A DNA stretch of 64,000 nucleotides from Glycomyces sp040645615 (GCF_040645615.1 NZ_JBEYYO010000013.1:62001-126000); one strand, 5' to 3'. Positions 23,885 through 32,955 are shown, counted from the stretch's first letter. Numbers and translations: made by a program. The notes: a model not told the origin generated them from the letters alone.

Positions 23885-24895
23885 GTCGAGGGCCACGGTC
23901 CTGATCGTGACGCCGAGGCGGAGCGCATCGGCGGTGGCGAACCCGAACGCGCCCATGGCGGGACCGCGGCCGACCGGTTCGAGCCCGCCGACGAGGTCGA
24001 GCACGGCCAGTTTCGGGGTGCCGGTGACCGACCCGGGCGGGCACATGGCCCGCAGGATCCCCGCGAGATCCGTCCCCGGTTCCAGGCGTGCGGTCACGGT
24101 CGACTCGGCCTGCCACAGGTCGGCCCACCGGTTGAGGCCGAAGAGCCGCTCGACGGCGACCGTGCCGGGTACGGCGACTTGGGCGAGGTCGTTGCGTCCC
24201 AAGTCGACGATCATGACGTGCTCGGCGCGTTCCTTCACCGACTCCAGCAGTTCGGTCCGGCCCTCGATGGTGGCCGGGGCGGTGCCCTTGACCGGGTAGG
24301 TCGCGGCCCGGTCGCCTTCGATGGTGAGGAAGCATTCGGGCGAGCCGGAGGCCACGAGCCAGTCCTCGCCGGCGAGGACCCCGCCCCAGGTCGAGCCGGG
24401 GACGGCGGCGACGGCGGCGGCGAGCGCGGCCGCATCGCCCTTCCAGGGCGCGGAGCGGTGGCCCACGACGTTGGCGACGTAGACCTGGCCGCGGGCGATC
24501 GCCTCCTGGACGGCCACGACCGCTTTCGCGTGGTCGGCGGCGGGCCACGAGGCCTTCCAGGGTCCGACTTCGAACGCCCCGAGTGCGGGCCGGGGGCGTT
24601 CGGGGCCGTGCCCGTAGGCGACCAGGGCCAGGTCGGGGACGGCCGGTGCGGGAGTGGGGGCGCCGCTCGCGCCGCCGATCATGGCCGCGCCCGCGGCCGC
24701 CGACAGCAGCACCGCCACACCGCAGCGGCCCGCCTCGTGCGGCCCGGTGTGCTTCGCTGCGAACGCGGCGGCCAGCGCCGCGGGGTCGCCGCCGTCGCCG
24801 ACGCGCCATTCGAGCCGGTCGACCTCGACCAGGCGCCCGCGGCAGAGCGCCGGGACACCCGGCGGGTCCGGCACGACGCCCGTGAAGATCGACAT
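23768..24895 (-). CDS. Chorismate-binding enzyme, PabB/TrpE-like
   Basis: A 375-residue anthranilate synthase component I / aminodeoxychorismate synthase family member. C-terminal chorismate-binding motifs: YPVKGTAPAT, IVDLGRNDLAQVA, MCPPGSVTGTPK and AGGGITWRSDPETE. It is shorter than TrpE (about 500) and close to compact PabB-type enzymes, and keeps the PPGSVTGTPK loop. It forms aminodeoxychorismate for folate or a secondary metabolite. No glutamine amidotransferase or lyase gene is adjacent. Exact product uncertain. Confidence 0.85.
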   Translation of the reverse strand: MSIFTGVVPDPPGVPALCRGRLVEVDRLEWRVGDGGDPAALAAAFAAKHTGPHEAGRCGVAVLLSAAAGAAMIGGASGAPTPAPAVPDLALVAYGHGPERPRPALGAFEVGPWKASWPAADHAKAVVAVQEAIARGQVYVANVVGHRSAPWKGDAAALAAAVAAVPGSTWGGVLAGEDWLVASGSPECFLTIEGDRAATYPVKGTAPATIEGRTELLESVKERAEHVMIVDLGRNDLAQVAVPGTVAVERLFGLNRWADLWQAESTVTARLEPGTDLAGILRAMCPPGSVTGTPKLAVLDLVGGLEPVGRGPAMGAFGFATADALRLGVTIRTVALDSGRAHLWAGGGITWRSDPETEVAEAEAKARAVTGALAA

Positions 24896-24954
24896 CCGTC
24901 AAGTGTCGCCGAAACGCGAGCCGACCACCTATACGGCGTGGCCCAGTTCACCGG

Positions 24955-26628
24955 TCACGGCGCCCCGATCGACTCCAAGACCCCGCCCTCGGACGGCGCG
25001 GGCACGAACGCCCCGCCGGTGGCCTCGGCCAGCATCGTCAACCGCTCCGGATCGGTGTCCCCGAACCCGACGGTGTACACCGTGGCCTTCCCCGCCATCG
25101 ACGCGAGCTCGGCGGCGGTGTCCTCGACCGTCGGCGGACTCACCTCGTCCTGGGCCACGTTCGTCAACACCACCACCACGTTCACCGAGCCCTCGACCGC
25201 GTGCTCGCTCAAATACGCGTACGCCGCGACCAGCGAGTCGTACAGCGGCGAACCGCCCTCGTACGTGGCGTTCGTCGAGAAGTCGTACAGGTCCTGGGTC
25301 AATTCGTCCGCGTTCTCGTCCGACATCTCCATCTGCTCGCTGACCGCCCGGTAGTACTCGCCGTCCCCGGCCCCGACCCCGTACTCCCAGAACCCGGCCT
25401 GATACGTCGACTCCATCTCCCCGATCGTGGCGATGGCGACCCGGATCGCCGCATCGGCGGCCGAGACCGGACCGCCCTCGTACTCGACCGACTCCTCGCT
25501 CACCGCCGAGGACCGGTCGATCAAGAACAGCACGTTCATGTTCTCGCGGCCGCTCTGCCACGACCTGACCGCCGCCCCCACCGTCTCCGGCGAGGTCTGC
25601 GCCAGCGCCGCCGCCGGGTCCTCGACCGCCGTCACCTCCGGGTCGGCGAACTCCCCCGAATCGACCGCCGACGACAGATAGTCCCCGAACCAGGACGCGA
25701 TCTTCGCATCCGAACCCGACACCCAGTCGGCCCCGCCGAGCACCACATACGTCGCCACCGCGCCCACGGTCTGCCCGCTGGGCACGATCGGCGCCATCGG
25801 CACCTCCGCGCCACTGGTCGCGTTGTAGGCCAGCACCTGGTGGTCCAACGCCGTCACCACCCGCGTCGGATCCCCCGCCTCGGCGGCCGCCGCGAACTGC
25901 TCCGAAGCCGAATCGGCCACCGAACCGGACTCGACCGCCGCCGAATACGCCGCCGCGGCCGTCTCCGAGAACCCCCCGGCCCCGTCCGACGACGCGTTCA
26001 ACATCGCCACCAGGCCCTCGGTCGACGTCCGCGGATTCGCCGCCGCCAGAGAGATCGCCCCGCTCGACGCCGCGTCCAGCACCTCAGCCCACGTCGGCGG
26101 CTGGCCCCCCAGCCAGCCCAGCTCCGTCGCCGTCGTCTCCGGCACCGCCAGCACCGACGACGCCTGCCCCAGCACCACCGGCTCGGAGGACACGTACCCG
26201 GACGTCGACTCGCTCGACCCGACCCAATCGGCCCACGCCTGCGAATCGGGGACCCACGCGATCGGCAGCGCCCCCAGCGACTTCCGGTCCCAGTCCACGG
26301 TGATCCCCCGCGACGCCTCCGCCGAGGACACCTGTGTCACCTCGATGCCCACGCACTGCCCGTCGATCTGGGGGCCGGTCGCCTCCCAGTCCTGCGCCGC
26401 GTCCTCCACCGTCGAGGACACACTCGGCGCCGCCGCCACCGTCACCCGGAACATCCCCGAGCAACCCGACCGCAACAACGACACGAAACCCCAGGTCAAA
26501 CCCGAAGCGACCAGGACGCACACCAGAGTGATCACGATCCACGGCGCCACCGGCATCCGCGCACCGCCCTTCTTGCGGCGACGCCCCGTCCGGTGCGACT
26601 TCACCTTGTGCGTACTACCGAAAACCAT
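24955..26628 (-). CDS. Membrane-anchored solute-binding plus VWA protein
   Basis: A 557-residue protein with a cationic N-terminus (KVKSHRTGRRRKKGG), one transmembrane helix (about 26-50), an extracellular region resembling ABC solute-binding proteins (about 60-340) and a von Willebrand A domain (about 360-555). Actinobacteria often have such SBP-VWA fusions of unknown role. The metal site that should read DxSxS is DRSSA here (LFLIDRSSAVS), so one ligand Ser is lost; a Thr and an Asp that may complete it are less clear. Single gene between the chorismate enzyme and gcvP. Confidence 0.8.
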   Translation of the reverse strand: MVFGSTHKVKSHRTGRRRKKGGARMPVAPWIVITLVCVLVASGLTWGFVSLLRSGCSGMFRVTVAAAPSVSSTVEDAAQDWEATGPQIDGQCVGIEVTQVSSAEASRGITVDWDRKSLGALPIAWVPDSQAWADWVGSSESTSGYVSSEPVVLGQASSVLAVPETTATELGWLGGQPPTWAEVLDAASSGAISLAAANPRTSTEGLVAMLNASSDGAGGFSETAAAAYSAAVESGSVADSASEQFAAAAEAGDPTRVVTALDHQVLAYNATSGAEVPMAPIVPSGQTVGAVATYVVLGGADWVSGSDAKIASWFGDYLSSAVDSGEFADPEVTAVEDPAAALAQTSPETVGAAVRSWQSGRENMNVLFLIDRSSAVSEESVEYEGGPVSAADAAIRVAIATIGEMESTYQAGFWEYGVGAGDGEYYRAVSEQMEMSDENADELTQDLYDFSTNATYEGGSPLYDSLVAAYAYLSEHAVEGSVNVVVVLTNVAQDEVSPPTVEDTAAELASMAGKATVYTVGFGDTDPERLTMLAEATGGAFVPAPSEGGVLESIGAP

Positions 26629-26738
26629 GTTTCACTCCTGGGGGGATCGTCGCCCGCCAGTCTAGAACCAGCGAAAACGAGGCCCGCCCACAGTAGTGAA
26701 CGAGCCTCTCCAACCACACCCCCGGGGGGCCCGGCCTG

Positions 26739-29546
26739 CTACTCCCCGAACGCCTCGATCGGCGGGCACGTGCACGCCAGGTTCCGGTCGCCCCACGCAT
26801 TGTCGATCCGGCCCACCGGCGGCCAGTACTTGGCGGCACCGACCCCCGCCGGCCAGGCCGCGACCGACCGCGAGTACGCCCGGTCCCATTCGTCACCGGT
26901 CGCCACGACAGCGGTGTGCGGGGCCGCGCGCAACGCCGAGGCCTCCACCGCCACCGCGCCCGAGGCGACCTCGTCGATCTCGGCGCGGATCGCGATCATC
27001 GCCTCGCAGAACCGGTCCAACTCCGCCAAGTCCTCCGACTCGGTCGGCTCGACCATCAACGTCCCGGCCACCGGGAACGACATCGTCGGCGCGTGGAACC
27101 CGTAGTCGATCAACCGCTTCGCCACGTCCTCGACCGTCACCCCCGACTCCCGGGTCAACTCCCGCAGATCCAGGATGCACTCGTGCGCCACCAGACCGTG
27201 CTCACCGGTGTACAGGACCGGGAAGTGCTCACGCAGCCGCGCGGCCACGTAGTTCGCCGCCAGCACCGCCGACGCCGTCGCCGCCGTCACCCCGGCCGAA
27301 CCCATCATCCGCAGGTACATCCACGGAATCTGCAAGATCCCCGCCGAACCCCACCGTGCCTGCGACACCGGACCGACCGGCCCGTCCACCGCCGACGGAT
27401 CCGAAGGCAGGAACGGCACCAAGTGCTCGGCGACGGCCACCGGACCCACACCCGGGCCGCCGCCGCCGTGCGGGATGCAGAACGTCTTGTGCAGGTTCAG
27501 GTGCGACACGTCCGCCCCGAACCGCCCGGGCTTGGCCCACCCCAGCAGCGCGTTCAGGTTCGCGCCGTCCACGTACACCTGACCGCCCGCGTCGTGCACC
27601 TTCGCGCACACCTCGACGATCGTCGACTCGTACACCCCGTGCGTCGACGGATACGTGACCATCAACGCCGCCAACCGATCCGCGTGAGCGGCGATCTTCG
27701 CGTCCAGGTCGGCCACGTCGACGTTCCCGGCCTCGTCGCACGCCACCACGACCACCCGCATCCCGGCCAGGACCGCCGAGGCGGCGTTGGTGCCGTGCGC
27801 GCTGGCGGGGATGAGGCAGACGTCGCGTGCGGCTTGGCCGCGGTCGGCTTGCCAGGCGCGGATGGCCAGGAGTCCGGCGAGTTCGCCTTGGGAGCCGGCG
27901 TTGGGTTGGACGGAGACGGCGGCGTAGCCGCACACGTCGGCGAGCCAGCCTTCGAGCTGTGTGATCAGCGTCCGCCAGCCTTGGGTCTGGTCTTCGGGTG
28001 CGAGGGGGTGGACGTCGGCGAACGCGGGCCAGGAGATCGGTTCCATCTCGGCGGCGGCGTTGAGTTTCATGGTGCATGACCCGAGCGGGATCATGCCGCG
28101 GTCGAGGCCGTAGTCCTTGTCGGCGAGGCGTTTGAGGTAGCGCATCATGGCCGTCTCGGAGCGGTGGGCGGCGAACACCGGGTGCGTCAGGTACGCCGAG
28201 GTGCGCCGCAGGTGCTCGGGGATCGCGATGTCGACCGGGCTGGCGAGGGCGACGCCGAAGGCCGCGCAGACCGCTTCGAGGTCGGCTTCGGTGGTGGTCT
28301 CGTCGCAGGCGACGCCGACTCGGTCGGCGTCGACGGCGCGGAGGTTGACGCCGTGTTCGGCGGCTTTGGCGACGATCGCGGCGGCCCGGCCGGGCACGCG
28401 CGCGGTGACGGTGTCGAACCGGACTGCTTCGGCCACGTCGATGCCGCCTGCGGTGAGGGACGCGGCCAGGCGCGCGGCCTGGGAGGCGGCGTGCTCGGCG
28501 ATGGCTTTGAGGCCTTCGGGGCCGTGCCACACGGCGAAGGAGGAGGCGATCACGGCGGGCAGGACTTGTGCGGTGCAGATGTTGCTGGTGGCCTTTTCGC
28601 GGCGGATGTGCTGTTCGCGGGCTTGGAGCGCGAGGCGCAACGCGGGCTGGTCGGCCGAGTCGCGTGAGACGCCGACCAGGCGGCCGGGCAGTTGCCGTTG
28701 GAGCGATTCGCGGACGGCCATGTATCCGGCGTGGGGGCCGCCGAAGCCCATCGGCATACCGAGGCGCTGGGTGGAGCCGACGGCGATATCGGCGCCGAAC
28801 TCGCCGGGGGCGACCAGGAGCGTCAAGGCGAGGAGGTCGGCCGCGACGGCGACGGTCGCGCCTTGGGCGTGGGCGGCGGTGGTGACGGCGGTCCAGTCGA
28901 GGACGTCGCCGCCTGCGCCGGGGTATTGGAGGAGGACGCCGAAGGCGCCTTCGGGGACCGGCGCTGCGGCGAGGTCGAGCACGGTGAGGTCGATGCCGAC
29001 CGGTTCGGCGCGGGTCTGGAGCACGGCGAGGGTCTGGGGCAGGATTCGCACGTCGACGGCGAAGGTGTCGCCGGCGCCTCGTTTGGCGGACCGGCGGGCC
29101 AGGAGCATCGCTTCGGCGGCGGCGGTGGCCTCGTCGAGGAGGCTCGCTCCGGCGACGGGCAGGCCGGTGAGGTCGGCGACGGTGGTCTGGAAGTTCAGGA
29201 GCGCTTCGAGGCGGCCTTGGCTGATCTCGGCCTGGTAGGGCGTGTACGCGGTGTACCAGGACGGGTTCTCGAGGATGTTGCGGCGGATGACGGCGGGGGT
29301 GTGGGTGCCGTGGTAGCCCAGGCCGATCATCGAGCGGTGCGGCCGGTTCGAATCGGCGAGGGCTTTGAGTTCTGCTTGCGCTTCGGTCTCGGAGACGGCC
29401 GCGGGGAGTGCGAGGCCGTCGCGGGAGCGGATGAGTTCGGGCATGCAGGCGTCCATGAGCGCTTCGAGGCTCGGTTGGCCCACGGCCTTGAGCATGGCGT
29501 CCTGGTCGGCGGCGCTGGTGCCGATGTGGCGGTCAGAGAAGGACAA
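26739..29546 (-). CDS. gcvP: Glycine dehydrogenase (decarboxylating), P-protein
   Basis: A 935-residue homodimer-type P-protein of the glycine cleavage system; it decarboxylates glycine with PLP and passes the aminomethyl group to GcvH. The PLP Lys lies in SHLNLHKTFCIPHGGGGPG; GSCTMKLNAAAEM and the N-terminal SFSDRHIGTSAADQDAML are typical. TTG 29546 is chosen because GGAGG lies 9 nt upstream and the protein then begins at the conserved SFSDRHIG; an ATG at 29585 would add a non-homologous tail. A glycine riboswitch precedes it. GcvT is not in the window. Confidence 0.97.
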   Translation of the reverse strand: MSFSDRHIGTSAADQDAMLKAVGQPSLEALMDACMPELIRSRDGLALPAAVSETEAQAELKALADSNRPHRSMIGLGYHGTHTPAVIRRNILENPSWYTAYTPYQAEISQGRLEALLNFQTTVADLTGLPVAGASLLDEATAAAEAMLLARRSAKRGAGDTFAVDVRILPQTLAVLQTRAEPVGIDLTVLDLAAAPVPEGAFGVLLQYPGAGGDVLDWTAVTTAAHAQGATVAVAADLLALTLLVAPGEFGADIAVGSTQRLGMPMGFGGPHAGYMAVRESLQRQLPGRLVGVSRDSADQPALRLALQAREQHIRREKATSNICTAQVLPAVIASSFAVWHGPEGLKAIAEHAASQAARLAASLTAGGIDVAEAVRFDTVTARVPGRAAAIVAKAAEHGVNLRAVDADRVGVACDETTTEADLEAVCAAFGVALASPVDIAIPEHLRRTSAYLTHPVFAAHRSETAMMRYLKRLADKDYGLDRGMIPLGSCTMKLNAAAEMEPISWPAFADVHPLAPEDQTQGWRTLITQLEGWLADVCGYAAVSVQPNAGSQGELAGLLAIRAWQADRGQAARDVCLIPASAHGTNAASAVLAGMRVVVVACDEAGNVDVADLDAKIAAHADRLAALMVTYPSTHGVYESTIVEVCAKVHDAGGQVYVDGANLNALLGWAKPGRFGADVSHLNLHKTFCIPHGGGGPGVGPVAVAEHLVPFLPSDPSAVDGPVGPVSQARWGSAGILQIPWMYLRMMGSAGVTAATASAVLAANYVAARLREHFPVLYTGEHGLVAHECILDLRELTRESGVTVEDVAKRLIDYGFHAPTMSFPVAGTLMVEPTESEDLAELDRFCEAMIAIRAEIDEVASGAVAVEASALRAAPHTAVVATGDEWDRAYSRSVAAWPAGVGAAKYWPPVGRIDNAWGDRNLACTCPPIEAFGE

Positions 29547-29625
29547 CGGAAACAACCTCCGGGGACAGACGGTGCGTGAACGCATCCCTCATCTGTCACC
29601 GGGTGCCCGGTTTCAGAGCGGCCAT

Positions 29626-29738
29626 TGACGGGTGGTCCTGCTACCTGAGAGGTTCGGAGAGAGACTTGCCCCTTCGGTGCCGCGCCGGGCCTGTGCCGCT
29701 TTCGGGCGGCGCGGGCTGCGCGGACTCTCCCACCAGTC
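29626..29738 (-). ncRNA. Glycine riboswitch (single aptamer) upstream of gcvP
   Basis: On the minus strand the leader reads CTGGTGGGAGAGTCC, a variable hairpin, CACCGAAGGGGCAAG, then CCGAACCTCTCAGGTAGCAG and GACCACC, which pairs back to the start. These are the conserved blocks of the glycine aptamer. Only one aptamer is visible, about 80 nt from the gcvP TTG. A second hairpin (ACCGGG/CCCGGT, 29598-29611) lies between it and the ribosome site and could be the expression platform. High glycine is expected to turn gcvP on. Confidence 0.85.
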
Positions 29739-29763
29739 TTTCCGGCTCTGGGGCCATGGTAGG

Positions 29764-30321
29764 TCAGGATGCGGTGCGTCTGCTACCGGGCACGCCTGTG
29801 GTGTGGCCTGGGGCCTGTGTTTTGGCCGCATGCAGTTGGGTGGGTGCTTTGACCGGGGCTTCGCCGGGGAGGGTGGCCAGGCGGCCCATGACTTCGGTGA
29901 CGGTGGTGCGGACGGCGATGCCGAAGACGCCTTGGCCTCCGCGCAGGAGGTCGATGACTTCGCCGGCGGAGCGGCATTCGTAGACGGTGGTGCCGTCGGA
30001 CATGAGGGTGATCTCGGCGAGGTCTTTGACGCCGCGGGAGCGGAGCGCTTCGACGGCTTTGCGGATGTTCTGGAGGGAGACGCCGGCGTCGAGGAGTCGT
30101 TTGATGACCTTGAGGACGATGATGTCGCGGAAGGAGTAGAGGCGGTTGGATCCTGATCCGGAGGCGGGTCGGATGCTGGGTTCGACCAGGCCGGTGCGGG
30201 CCCAGTAGTCGAGTTGGCGGTAGGTGATGCCGACGACGCGGCAGGCGGCGGTGCCTCTCCAGCCGCGGATCTGGCTGGGGGGGACGGTGAGTCGTCCGGT
30301 TGGTTCACTGTGGGCGTCCAT
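29764..30321 (-). CDS. MerR-family regulator beside gcvP
   Basis: A 185-residue MerR-type protein. The N-terminal helix-turn-helix reads CRVVGITYRQLDYWARTGLVEP, the wing RPASGSGSNRLYSF, followed by a coiled coil and a short C-terminal domain ending in a disordered Pro/Thr tail. GGGAGG lies 5 nt before the ATG. Its place next to the bifunctional nuclease and gcvP matches the second MerR gene (Rv1830 position) of the conserved actinobacterial block, not FtsR. Binding targets are not readable. Confidence 0.9.
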   Translation of the reverse strand: MDAHSEPTGRLTVPPSQIRGWRGTAACRVVGITYRQLDYWARTGLVEPSIRPASGSGSNRLYSFRDIIVLKVIKRLLDAGVSLQNIRKAVEALRSRGVKDLAEITLMSDGTTVYECRSAGEVIDLLRGGQGVFGIAVRTTVTEVMGRLATLPGEAPVKAPTQLHAAKTQAPGHTTGVPGSRRTAS

Positions 30322-30437
30322 CGCGTCCTCCCCGCCTGCCGATGGTGTTCACGAAGGTGAGCGTAGCGGCACGGCGGGTCCACGATGGCCGGAACGAGAG
30401 AAAACTTCGAGCCGGTTGTGGCTGGTCAAGCGGGGGC

Positions 30438-30908
30438 TTAGCGGGTTTCGTCGAAGTCTTCGGGGGTGACGTCTTCGAGGAATTCGCGGAACTTCTCGAC
30501 TTCGTCTTCTTGGGTGTCGGGGAGGACGACGCCGGCTTCGTCGAGGACGGCGTCGGCGCACCAGATGGGGGCGTCGGTGCGCAGGGCGAGGGCGATGGCG
30601 TCGGAGGAGCGGGAGGAGACGCGGGTGGTGCCGTCGAGGACGAGTTCGGCGAAGTAGACGGTGTCCCGCAGTTCGGTGATCTCGACGGCGGTGAGGGGGA
30701 CGTCGAGGGCGTCGAGGAGGTCCCGCATGAGGTCGTGGGTGAGGGGGCGGGAGAGTTGGACGTCCTGTTGCTGGTAGGCGATGGCCGCGGCTTCGACGGT
30801 GCCGATCCAGATGGGCAGGTAGCGGTGGCCGTCGGTCTCCTTGAGCAGGACGACCGGTTGGTTGCTCGGCAGTTCCACGCGGACTCCGACTACGGTCATC
30901 ATCCGCAC
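30438..30908 (-). CDS. Bifunctional nuclease family protein (DUF151)
   Basis: A 156-residue DUF151 protein: VVGVRVELPSNQPVVLLKE, RYLPIWIGTVEAAAIA, RPLTHDLMRDLL, SSRSSDAIALALR and an acidic DEVEKFREFLEDVTPEDF tail. Orthologous to Rv1829 by position and sequence. Plant members degrade RNA and DNA; the bacterial role is uncertain. GTG 30908 is preferred because GGAGG lies 7 nt upstream; in-frame ATG 30902 and GTG 30932 are alternatives. Confidence 0.9.
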   Translation of the reverse strand: MRMMTVVGVRVELPSNQPVVLLKETDGHRYLPIWIGTVEAAAIAYQQQDVQLSRPLTHDLMRDLLDALDVPLTAVEITELRDTVYFAELVLDGTTRVSSRSSDAIALALRTDAPIWCADAVLDEAGVVLPDTQEDEVEKFREFLEDVTPEDFDETR

Positions 30909-31040
30909 CGGTTCGCCTCCAACGGTTCGCACCCGATTGAACGAGGACCCGCCGCGGGCAGTCCCGGGCGGGTCCTGAGTCTCTTCAGCCTACTCGTCGG
31001 CGCTTCGCGCCGCTCGTGCGTGCCGACCTCGGCTCGCCGT

Positions 31041-31475
31041 TTATGCGGCGGGTTTGGGTCCGGCGATGAACACGAGGCGGAATTTGCCGATCTGGACTTC
31101 GTCGCCGTTGCCCAGGCCTGCGGTTTCGACTCGTTCGCGGTTGACGTAGGTGCCGTTGAGGCTGCCGACGTCGCGGACGGTGAATCCGGCCGCGTCGCGG
31201 TGGAATTCGGCGTGGCGCCGCGAGACGGTCACGTCGTCGAGGAAGATGTCGGAGTCGGGGTGACGTCCGGACGTGGTCACCTCGGTGTTCAACAAAAAGC
31301 GCGCGCCGGCGTTCGGGCCTCTGCGGACGACCAGCAGTGCGGTGCCTGCGGGCAGTGAGTCGGCCAGGCGGGCGGAGTTGAGTTCCGCGTCGACCTCGCC
31401 GCCCTCTTGGAGGGCGGACAGGTTCATCGTGGCCGTCACATCCGGCGGAGGGAACTCGTCATTCGAACGCGTCAT
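31041..31475 (-). CDS. garA: FHA-domain regulator, GarA/OdhI family
   Basis: A 144-residue protein with a disordered N-terminus and a C-terminal FHA domain: SGRHPDSDIFLDDVTVSRRHAEF, DVGSLNGTYVNRE, NGDEVQIGKFRLVF. GarA/OdhI binds and inhibits 2-oxoglutarate dehydrogenase unless its N-terminal Thr pair (ETTS) is phosphorylated by a PknG/PknB-type kinase. Here the segment is DVTATMNLSAL, so the motif is replaced by TAT. Start ATG 31475 with an AAGG ribosome site. It lies beside gcvH as in mycobacteria. Confidence 0.92.
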   Translation of the reverse strand: MTRSNDEFPPPDVTATMNLSALQEGGEVDAELNSARLADSLPAGTALLVVRRGPNAGARFLLNTEVTTSGRHPDSDIFLDDVTVSRRHAEFHRDAAGFTVRDVGSLNGTYVNRERVETAGLGNGDEVQIGKFRLVFIAGPKPAA

Positions 31476-31509
31476 GGATTGCCACCTTCTGCAAGTCTGG
31501 ACCCTCTGG

Positions 31510-31887
31510 TCACTCCGTAAGCTTCGCATACGCTCCGGCGTCGAGCAAAGCGGCGAGCGAGCCGGCGTCCTCGACTTCGATGTCGAACATCCAGCCCGCT
31601 GCGTAGGGGTCGCTGTTCACCAGTTCCGGGGATTCCGACAATTCGTCATTGCACGCAAGAATCTTACCGGTCAAGGGAGCGTACACGTCGGAGACGCTCT
31701 TGGTCGACTCGACTTCGCCGACCACGTCACCGGCCCGCACCTGGGTTCCTGCCTCCGGGAGCTGGACGTATACGACGTCGCCGAGTGCGTTCTGGGCGAA
31801 GTCGGTGATGCCGATGCGGACGACGTTGCCGTCTTTCTCCTCGACCCACTCGTGCTCCGCGGTGTAACGCAGTTGCTCCGGATTCAC
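31510..31887 (-). CDS. gcvH: Glycine cleavage system H protein
   Basis: A 125-residue lipoyl carrier shuttling the aminomethyl group between P, T and L proteins. The lipoyl Lys lies in VESTKSVSDV; YTAEHEWV opens the protein. GTG 31887 is chosen from GAGGAGCGCC upstream. It lies one gene from garA, and gcvP is four genes downstream on the same strand. No lipoate ligase or gcvT is nearby. Confidence 0.95.
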   Translation of the reverse strand: MNPEQLRYTAEHEWVEEKDGNVVRIGITDFAQNALGDVVYVQLPEAGTQVRAGDVVGEVESTKSVSDVYAPLTGKILACNDELSESPELVNSDPYAAGWMFDIEVEDAGSLAALLDAGAYAKLTE

Positions 31888-32010
31888 CTGGCGCTCCTCT
31901 CTAAGGACACCCGCCACTCGGCGGGTCGGACGATCATGACCGTATCGCCCGGCGCCGGGGCTCGTGCGGCGGGGCCACAGCGGGGTGACCGGCGAGGGGT
32001 GGGGCCGGTG

Positions 32011-32619
32011 TCATGCGGTGATGGGGGTGTGGGTGTTGCCGGTGCGGATGAGGCCGGCGGCTTGGCGTAGGTAGACGAGGGCGGCGAGCCAGTACAGGCC
32101 CAGGCCCCACCAGGCCAGGGCCCAGCCGAGGGGTTTGGCCCAGACGTCGGCGGCGGAGACGAGTCCGGCGATGACCAGGACGGGGAATGAGGTGAAGACG
32201 ACGGTGGTGGCGGCTTTGCCGAGGAAGTGGACTTGGGGTGGGGCGAAGCCGTGCCAGCGCAAGGTGATGACGATGGAGACCAGGAGCGCTTCGCGGGCGA
32301 GGACGGCGAGGGTGAACAGCCAGGGCAGGAGGCCGATGTAGGTGAGGGTGAGGAGGGCGGTGAGGATGTAGAGGCGGTCGACGAAGGGGTCGAGGAGGCG
32401 GCCGAGTTTGGAGACTTGGTTCATGCGGCGGGCCATTTGGCCGTCGACCCAGTCGGTGCCGCCGCCGACGGCGAGGACGAGGGCGGCCTGCCAGTAGTAC
32501 TGGGTGCCCAGCAGGAGGTAGCAGAACAGCGGGATGCCGAGCAGGCGGATGGCGGTGACCAGGTTCGGCCACGTCCAGACGCCCCATCCTTGGGGCGGCG
32601 CTGCTGCTGACTTGCTCAA
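32011..32619 (-). CDS. CDP-alcohol phosphatidyltransferase (PgsA2-like)
   Basis: A 202-residue integral membrane enzyme with the full CDP-alcohol motif DGQMARRMNQVSKLGRLLDPFVD (DG-xx-AR-x8-G-xxx-D-xxx-D) and about five helices. It makes a phospholipid such as phosphatidylglycerophosphate by displacing CMP from CDP-diacylglycerol. TTG 32619 follows GAGAGG. It holds the pgsA2 place of the Rv1822-Rv1832 block, but the DUF881 genes that follow in mycobacteria are absent. Confidence 0.9.
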   Translation of the reverse strand: MSKSAAAPPQGWGVWTWPNLVTAIRLLGIPLFCYLLLGTQYYWQAALVLAVGGGTDWVDGQMARRMNQVSKLGRLLDPFVDRLYILTALLTLTYIGLLPWLFTLAVLAREALLVSIVITLRWHGFAPPQVHFLGKAATTVVFTSFPVLVIAGLVSAADVWAKPLGWALAWWGLGLYWLAALVYLRQAAGLIRTGNTHTPITA

Positions 32620-32955
32620 GGCGTTCCTCTCACCGGCCCAGGTGTGGCCGGGGCCTTGGGGTCGGTCTCCTCTCGCTCGCCGGTGCGGCGAGCGGTCCAT
32701 GCGTCGGTAGGCGGACAGGTGCGGTGGGTGTATCGCGATTCTAACCGGAGGTGCCGACACGCGTGTCGCGGAAATCGGGGCCCGGGCGGGCCCGGGTGGG
32801 CCTCTCCGGTGGTGGTTTGGCGAGCTGGGGGCGAGGGGCGCGGTTCCTGTGAGGAGTGCGGTGCGGGTGTGCGGGGTGCGCGAAAACGTGATGGGAAACA
32901 ACCCGGGCCGGCCCGACGGGCCGGCCCGGGTTGGTTTCGGGCGCTGCGTTGGGTG
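32620..32955. other. 336 bp intergenic region with candidate promoter
   Basis: No gene. On the minus strand TAGAAT (32744-32739) is a good -10 box about 110 nt before the phosphatidyltransferase start, though no convincing -35 box is seen. Just upstream of it is the perfect 14-bp palindrome CGACACGCGTGTCG (32755-32768), possibly an operator. The terminator of the next gene closes the region. Confidence 0.4.
32900..32932 (-). terminator. Rho-independent terminator after the 4-TM protein gene
   Basis: A perfect 15-bp stem, AACCCGGGCCGGCCC / GGGCCGGCCCGGGTT, with a 3-nt loop; on the minus strand it continues TTGTTTCCC. It lies about 25 bp after the gene at 32956. Confidence 0.8.

Noticed and set aside
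29547..29585. ATG at 29585 as the gcvP start
   Set aside because: It would add 13 residues with no counterpart in P-proteins; the TTG at 29546 has GGAGG at good distance and starts at the conserved SFSDRHIG.
29597..29612. Second glycine aptamer or transcription terminator before gcvP
   Set aside because: Only a short ACCGGG/CCCGGT hairpin is present, with no aptamer core blocks and no T-run on the minus strand.
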